A program made the position numbers and the translations under genes. From the NCBI RefSeq assembly GCF_000186225.1, contig NC_014933.1:496001-560000 (forward strand): a stretch of 64,000 nucleotides of DNA, given 5' to 3'. The notes under the pieces were generated by a model, which made no database searches, had not been told where the DNA came from, and saw nothing but the letters and a program-made list of their open reading frames with translations. Below are positions 62,244-64,000 of this stretch, piece by piece (positions within the stretch are counted from its first letter, which is position 1; each line of letters starts with the position of its first letter). The DNA comes from Bacteroides helcogenes P 36-108. GTDB taxonomy: Bacteria; Bacteroidota; Bacteroidia; Bacteroidales; Bacteroidaceae.

Positions 62244-62609
62244 ATGCAACAGAACATCGAAAAAAACGTCCGCCATTGCGGATGCTGCCACAGGCCACTG
62301 CCCGTGGAGGCCTTCTACATCGACAAGCGCACACAACTGCCGGACAACTACTGCAAGGAATGCCGCCGCTCGTTCAGCCACAACCGTTACCGATCTTCAC
62401 AGGACACCAAGGCCGGAGAAGAAGAACGACAACAAGCGTGCCGCTATCCCGTCATCACCCGCCTGGCAGACCGCCCCTTCCGCCTCCTGCTCATCCTGCA
62501 CGCCAAGCAGGTGGTGCGCGAAAGCGTGGAGCGCAAGCGCGAGCGTCTGAAAGAGAATCCATCCTCCCGACCATCCACCCTTAACACCTCGATCCTATGG
62601 CAAGAGTAA
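62244..62609 (+). CDS. Small zinc-ribbon protein of unknown function
   Basis: 121 residues from MQQNIEKNVRHCGCCHRPLPVEAFYIDKRTQLPDNYCKECRRSFS in parts; the two Cys pairs (HCGCCHRP and YCKECRR) form a Cys4 zinc knuckle. The rest is Arg-rich (RYRSSQDTKAGEEERQQACRYPVITRLADRPFRLLLILHAKQV), nucleic-acid-binding in character. The longer frame upstream translates the ATATAGATGCAG repeat and is excluded. Its end overlaps the next gene by 13 nt, so translation is probably coupled. Not recognised beyond that. Confidence 0.78.
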   Translation: MQQNIEKNVRHCGCCHRPLPVEAFYIDKRTQLPDNYCKECRRSFSHNRYRSSQDTKAGEEERQQACRYPVITRLADRPFRLLLILHAKQVVRESVERKRERLKENPSSRPSTLNTSILWQE

Positions 62610-63481
62610 AAAGACGGGGGCTCGACTACTTCCCCCTGAACACCGATTTCATACACGACCGCCTGACGCGCCGCATCATGAAGCGCGAGGGCGACGGCGC
62701 CCTGGCCATCCTGCTCGGCGCCCTGTCGTGCATCTATGCCGGCGAGGGCTACTATGTGCGCACCGACAACCTGTTCTACGAAGACATCTCCTCCTGCCTC
62801 TACGAGAAAAACGAGGAAGACGTGCGGCGCATACTCGCCCTGGCCGTGGAGTACGGCATATTCGACGCCGCCCTCTTTGAAAAGTACGGCATACTGACCT
62901 CCGCCGAGATACAGCGCCAGTACATCTTCAGCACCCGCCGCCGGAGATCTACGCTCATCGACCCCCTCTATCGCCTCACGGATGAGGAAGAAGACGAGGA
63001 GCCGTCCGCCGGAAAAACGGAAGAAGGCACATCGCCCTCTACTCCCGAAAGTGTAACGCAAACACCCGGAAATGTAACGCAAACGCCCGAAAATGTAACA
63101 TCGGGTACACATAGCATAGCACAGCACAGCATAGCACATCAAAGCAAAGCATATCCCCCTCCTTCGGCCCCCGGCACAGCAGAGGGGGGAATTTCTGAGG
63201 TTGCGGACTCTTCGTCCGCAGAGGAGGAATATCTCAAGAAGATCTGCGAGATGAAGCCTCCGCAGGATGGCACGCCGCGCAATCTGGAAGGGCTTCTGCT
63301 CAGCCTGCGCCAATTCCGCATTCCTGCGGCAGAACAGTATGCCCTCGTTCTGAAAAGCAACTTCGGCGCCATCGGGCATCCCATGTGGAAAGGCTTCTCC
63401 ACGCTGCGGAGCGACCACGGCAAGATACGCCAGCCGGGACGCTATCTGCTGAGCCTGTGCTATCCCAAAGGAAGTTCCTGA
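62597..63481 (+). CDS. DUF4373-like (Lin1244/Lin1753-type) protein, replication-initiator-like
   Basis: 294 residues. N-terminal ~110 residues: MARVKRRGLDYFPLNTDFIHDRLTRRIMKREGDGALAILLGALSCIYAGEGYYV in parts (GLDYFPLN, DRLTRR, GALAILLG), YEDISSCLYEKNEEDVRRIL and ILTSAEIQRQYIFSTRRRR, the pattern of the DUF4373 winged-helix-like domain seen in Bacteroides islands and phages. Middle is a Pro/Thr/Ser-rich linker with TQTPGNVTQTPENVT repeats; C-terminal ~90 residues hold a second small domain. Overlaps the zinc-ribbon gene by 13 nt. The family commonly stands next to HU-like proteins, which agrees with the next gene. Confidence 0.82.
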   Translation: MARVKRRGLDYFPLNTDFIHDRLTRRIMKREGDGALAILLGALSCIYAGEGYYVRTDNLFYEDISSCLYEKNEEDVRRILALAVEYGIFDAALFEKYGILTSAEIQRQYIFSTRRRRSTLIDPLYRLTDEEEDEEPSAGKTEEGTSPSTPESVTQTPGNVTQTPENVTSGTHSIAQHSIAHQSKAYPPPSAPGTAEGGISEVADSSSAEEEYLKKICEMKPPQDGTPRNLEGLLLSLRQFRIPAAEQYALVLKSNFGAIGHPMWKGFSTLRSDHGKIRQPGRYLLSLCYPKGSS

Positions 63482-63580
63482 AAGTACGCACAGGCTGAAG
63501 CAAGAGGTATGCAGCAGAGCGAGAGTACGCACAAGCTGAAGCAGAAGAACAAAGCAGGCCGAAAGTACGCACCGATTAAG
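63482..63580. repeat. Short repeats after the DUF4373-like gene
   Basis: Three copies of AGTACGCAC (63484-, 63529-, 63563-), the first two extended as AGTACGCACARGCTGAAGCA. Intergenic, beginning at the stop codon. No gene in 63482-63749. Confidence 0.6.
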
Positions 63581-63651
63581 ACAGGGGAACACAAAGATTT
63601 AAATACGTGAACATTCAGAGGCAAAAACATGAAGAAAAACGGCGTTTTTAA

Positions 63652-63683
63652 TTTGCATCCCTCTGCAAAAAGCCTTATCTTTG
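63652..63683 (+). promoter_or_regulatory. Promoter of the HU-like gene
   Basis: Perfect TTTG (63652-63655), 20-bp spacer, perfect TATCTTTG (63676-63683): the best consensus promoter of the window. Start of transcription near 63690, leader about 60 nt. Confidence 0.8.
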
Positions 63684-63749
63684 CAATGTGGTTAAGCTTA
63701 AATACACAACATAAAAACATTTCATTAACAATTTAAAAACAAAACGACT

Positions 63750-64000
63750 ATGCCAGTAATTTACAAATCTTTCCAGTCCATCCTTGCCAACAAGGCAGGC
63801 CAGAAGCTTTTCTATCCCCGCGTGATATTGACGGGAAACGTGGGAACCACCCAGGTGGCCCGTGAAATAGCGGAGCTTTCTTCTCTTTCCACCGGTGACT
63901 CCAAGAACGTTATCGACAACCTGGTGACTGTGCTCACCCGCCACCTCCAGTCGTCCGAAAGCGTGACGCTGGACGGGCTCGGTACTTTCCGCCTCGTGAT
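63750..64000 (+). CDS. HU-like DNA-binding protein, 5' part
   Basis: 83 complete codons; continues past the right edge. Begins MPVIYKSFQSILANKAGQKLFYPRVIL in parts and continues GNVGTTQVAREIAELSSLSTGDSKNVIDNLVTVLTRHLQSSESVTLDGLGTF, the helical HU core followed by the start of its beta-arm. The N-terminal lead-in VIYK...QKLFYPRVI is that of the Bacteroidetes HU-like (HU-HIG) proteins that often sit in islands next to an amidase gene. Nucleoid or accessory DNA binding is expected. Strong own promoter. Confidence 0.88.
   Translation, partial: MPVIYKSFQSILANKAGQKLFYPRVILTGNVGTTQVAREIAELSSLSTGDSKNVIDNLVTVLTRHLQSSESVTLDGLGTFRLV

Noticed and set aside
62444..63592. 382-residue leftward open frame
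   Set aside because: Antisense to the zinc-ribbon and DUF4373-like genes; Cys/Leu-rich shadow composition.

Overview
The window is chromosomal DNA from a member of the Bacteroidales, most likely the genus Bacteroides (species not determinable by eye). The evidence is two SusC/SusD pairs, many lipoproteins with a Cys lipobox, DUF1343/NamZ enzymes, a fimbrillin/GLUG surface protein, and repeated -7 boxes of the Bacteroidetes type TAnnTTTG with a TTTG-like -33 element 19-21 bp upstream. No rRNA, CRISPR array or insertion sequence was seen. One tRNA-Leu(UAG) is present. tcdA at the left edge and a HU-like gene at the right edge are cut by the window.

Layout. Positions 1-3.5 kb hold housekeeping genes (tcdA, a CPA2 antiporter with stress-protein domains, asd). 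Positions 3.7-39.6 kb form a large locus that I read as a peptidoglycan / N-acetylmuramic acid (MurNAc) salvage region. A leftward SusC/SusD pair and a rightward sugar kinase plus SusC/SusD pair share a conserved leader element. They are followed by a nearly 24-kb co-directional run: NamZ-type exo-muramidase (DUF1343), SSS symporter, a 1601-residue amidase/phosphoesterase/beta-propeller fusion, a GT2 protein, a DUF4922-SpoIID fusion, an AmpG-like permease, a second NamZ, a D-lactate-dehydrogenase-like flavo/Fe-S protein, an HGSNAT/DUF5009-like membrane protein, a MurK-like kinase, MurQ, and a beta-lactamase-SGNH fusion. Read together: outer-membrane capture (SusCD), release of MurNAc (NamZ), inner-membrane import (SSS, AmpG, DUF5009 protein), phosphorylation (kinase), ether cleavage to GlcNAc-6-P and D-lactate (MurQ), and D-lactate oxidation by the neighbouring dehydrogenase. 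The functional chain is inference from families and gene order.

Positions 39.8-42.1 kb are a leftward glyS-FKBP operon. A GH35 beta-galactosidase follows, then a structured leader with a small YIAP-motif protein and a fimbrillin-like GLUG lipoprotein (44.4-48.5 kb). Next come a RhuM-type gene bounded by 77-bp perfect direct repeats, parC-like topoisomerase subunit A, a DUF3316-like protein, an S41 protease, tRNA-Leu, a TonB-receptor-like barrel, MgtC/DUF4010, OmpA, a CYTH enzyme with an unlisted 44-residue membrane protein, and finally an accessory-looking module (S24 repressor, zinc-ribbon protein, DUF4373-like protein, HU-like protein).

The intergenic DNA is unusually repeat-rich. It contains tandem arrays with inverted halves at 29.1-30.1 kb and inside the dehydrogenase gene, a 13-bp array growing out of a stop codon at 39.6 kb, a palindromic 23-bp repeat at 31.4 kb, and an interspersed CTGCATCTATATA family at three places. 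The strongest candidates for something undescribed are the nested hairpin/terminator leader at 44.5-44.7 kb, the integrated MurNAc locus with its multi-domain fusion proteins, the direct-repeat-flanked rhuM, and the interspersed palindromes.
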